5,724 nucleotides of DNA from Deltaproteobacteria bacterium (GTDB lineage: Bacteria; JAEEML01). A model generated the notes under the pieces. That model searched no databases and was not told the DNA's origin. It saw nothing but the letters and a program-made list of their open reading frames with translations. The translations under genes were made by a program, and so were the position numbers. Below are positions 5,087 through 5,724 of this stretch, one piece after another; the first letter of the stretch is position 1, and the number at the start of each line of letters is the position of its first letter. The stretch covers positions 1 to 5,724 of the forward strand of contig JAEEML010000143.1 in assembly GCA_016283195.1 (NCBI GenBank), in the 5' to 3' direction.

Positions 5087-5521
5087 TCACTCCGCATTCT
5101 GCCAACCGGTGTCGTCTTTTAATTTGGCCTCGCTAGCCACTTGAGGAGCGCCGTTCTCAATGACTGTAGTGTATTTGATGGCCAGGGCCGAACCGTAGCG
5201 GGTTACCGTGCAAGTGCTTTTGTCATCATCTTTTTCGCAATTGGTCACTGCTTCGATTTTCACATTGATGATGTCGTGAGCGCCCAGAGCGTGAGCTTTT
5301 ACCATGAGATCATGGTAAATCATGGCCGGGCCGTTTTTGCTTGCGGCATTTAGTGTGGCCTTGGAAAAGACCAGCGAGAGCGGTTCATAATCTTTGAGCG
5401 GCAGGGCAGCGGTGGCATAGCTGCCAGCCTCGGCCGCAGCTTTAACCCGCAATTGATGGCCGCCGCAAGCAGTGAGAGAAAGAGCCGAGACGAATAGACA
5501 GATTTTTACAAAATTGCTCAT
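5087..5521 (-). CDS. Small outer-membrane lipoprotein, unknown function
   Basis: This 144-residue protein has a lipoprotein signal peptide with lipobox LTAC (Cys19) followed by GG, suggesting Lol-type outer-membrane sorting. The segment LMVKAHALGAHDIINVKIEAV (72-92), then a strand pair and GSALAIKY (110-117), resembles the small alpha/beta fold with an A..LGA..I.NV.I motif in envelope proteins such as RcsF or YbjQ-like families. This is a loose resemblance. Cys95 and Cys104 flank an acidic turn (EKDDDKST) and could form a disulfide. AGGAGG (5528-5533) lies 6 bases before the ATG, a strong site that fixes the start. It is the first gene of the three-gene envelope operon and ends 3 bases before the next start. 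Confidence 0.8.
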   Translation of the reverse strand: MSNFVKICLFVSALSLTACGGHQLRVKAAAEAGSYATAALPLKDYEPLSLVFSKATLNAASKNGPAMIYHDLMVKAHALGAHDIINVKIEAVTNCEKDDDKSTCTVTRYGSALAIKYTTVIENGAPQVASEAKLKDDTGWQNAE

Positions 5522-5539
5522 GGTAAACCTCCTAGATTA

Positions 5540-5599
5540 GCAAAAAAATGCCGTAATGATGCAAAAAAATATGCAAAATTATTGAATAAATTGCAAATT
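5540..5599. promoter_or_regulatory. Helically phased A-tracts (probable bent DNA)
   Basis: GCAAAAAAAT occurs at 5540-5549 and exactly again at 5561-5570, 21 bases apart, about two helical turns. Further GCAAA tracts start at 5573 and 5593. Offsets of 21, 33 and 53 bases from the first are close to multiples of 10.5, the pattern that bends DNA. The tracts overlap the promoter and leader of the envelope operon. Confidence 0.5.
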
Positions 5600-5606
5600 T
5601 TGTCTT
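5578..5606 (-). promoter_or_regulatory. Probable promoter of the envelope operon
   Basis: On the minus strand AAGACA (5601-5606, 4 of 6 matches to TTGACA) is followed after 17 bases by AATAAT (5578-5583, 5 of 6). A second option in the same AT-rich stretch is TTGCAA (5591-5596) with CATATT (5568-5573), also at 17 bases. Either leaves a leader of about 40 to 55 bases before the first gene. The region is AT-rich, so chance matches are possible. Confidence 0.45.
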
Positions 5607-5644
5607 GAAATATTTTTAGATATGTGCTTTACTTAAATAAAGCG

Positions 5645-5724
5645 ACTGAACTGAACTGAACTGAACTGAACTGAACTGAACTGAACTGAACTGAACTGAA
5701 CTGAACTGAACTGAACTGAACTGA
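5645..5724. repeat. Pentanucleotide tandem repeat, (ACTGA) x16 or more
   Basis: Sixteen perfect ACTGA units fill the end of the window and may continue beyond it. The array ends 38 bases upstream of the proposed -35 box of the envelope operon. Read on the minus strand (TCAGT units), all three frames are open and encode Ser-Val-Gln-Phe-Ser. Just after the array, the minus-strand sequence has TAA stops in all three frames within 30 bases. Confidence 0.97.

Noticed and set aside
4850-5122. Plus-strand ORF of 90 codons over the envelope operon.
   Set aside because: It is antisense to two convincing secreted-protein genes with coupled starts and shows no independent coding signals.

Overview
The window comes from a Gram-negative-type bacterium of moderate GC content that I cannot place further. 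Two proteins carry lipoprotein signal peptides with a +2 residue typical of outer-membrane sorting. One of them ends in a FISUMP domain, a module named after Fibrobacter succinogenes and also seen in other, often gut- or sediment-associated, bacteria. All genes read with the standard code. The window opens inside a 5S rRNA and closes inside a pentanucleotide repeat, so it may be a whole contig broken at both ends by repeats.

Region 1 (1-250) holds the 3' end of an rRNA operon: the tail of 5S rRNA, a perfect GC-rich hairpin repeat, a textbook intrinsic terminator, and a second hairpin repeat.

Region 2 (250-2510) is a graveyard of toxin-antitoxin and DNA-defence genes. An apparently intact AbrB-like antitoxin overlaps a PIN-domain toxin killed by one in-frame stop. 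Then come two more copies of the hairpin repeat and, between them, a structured RNA candidate ending in a terminator. On the minus strand lie a DUF1016/YhcG-type PD-(D/E)xK nuclease broken by an internal deletion, a frameshift and a nonsense codon, but still behind a near-consensus promoter, and a 64-residue C-terminal remnant of what looks like an Mrr-type restriction endonuclease.

Region 3 (2511-2900, minus strand) is an AT-rich gene for a small uncharacterised P-loop NTPase. It sits 41 bases downstream of the envelope operon and abuts the Mrr remnant.

Region 4 (2942-5724, minus strand) is a tight three-gene envelope operon read from right to left: a 144-residue lipoprotein, a 196-residue exported membrane or coiled-coil protein, and a 513-residue lipoprotein. 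The last has a cysteine-rich stalk of mini-EGF modules, an internal array of eight 13-residue repeats, and the C-terminal FISUMP domain. Gaps are 3 and 9 bases, so the genes are probably co-translated, and a shared cell-surface role is the natural inference. Upstream are a plausible sigma70-type promoter, helically phased A-tracts, and at least 16 tandem ACTGA units, a possible contingency (phase-variation) element.
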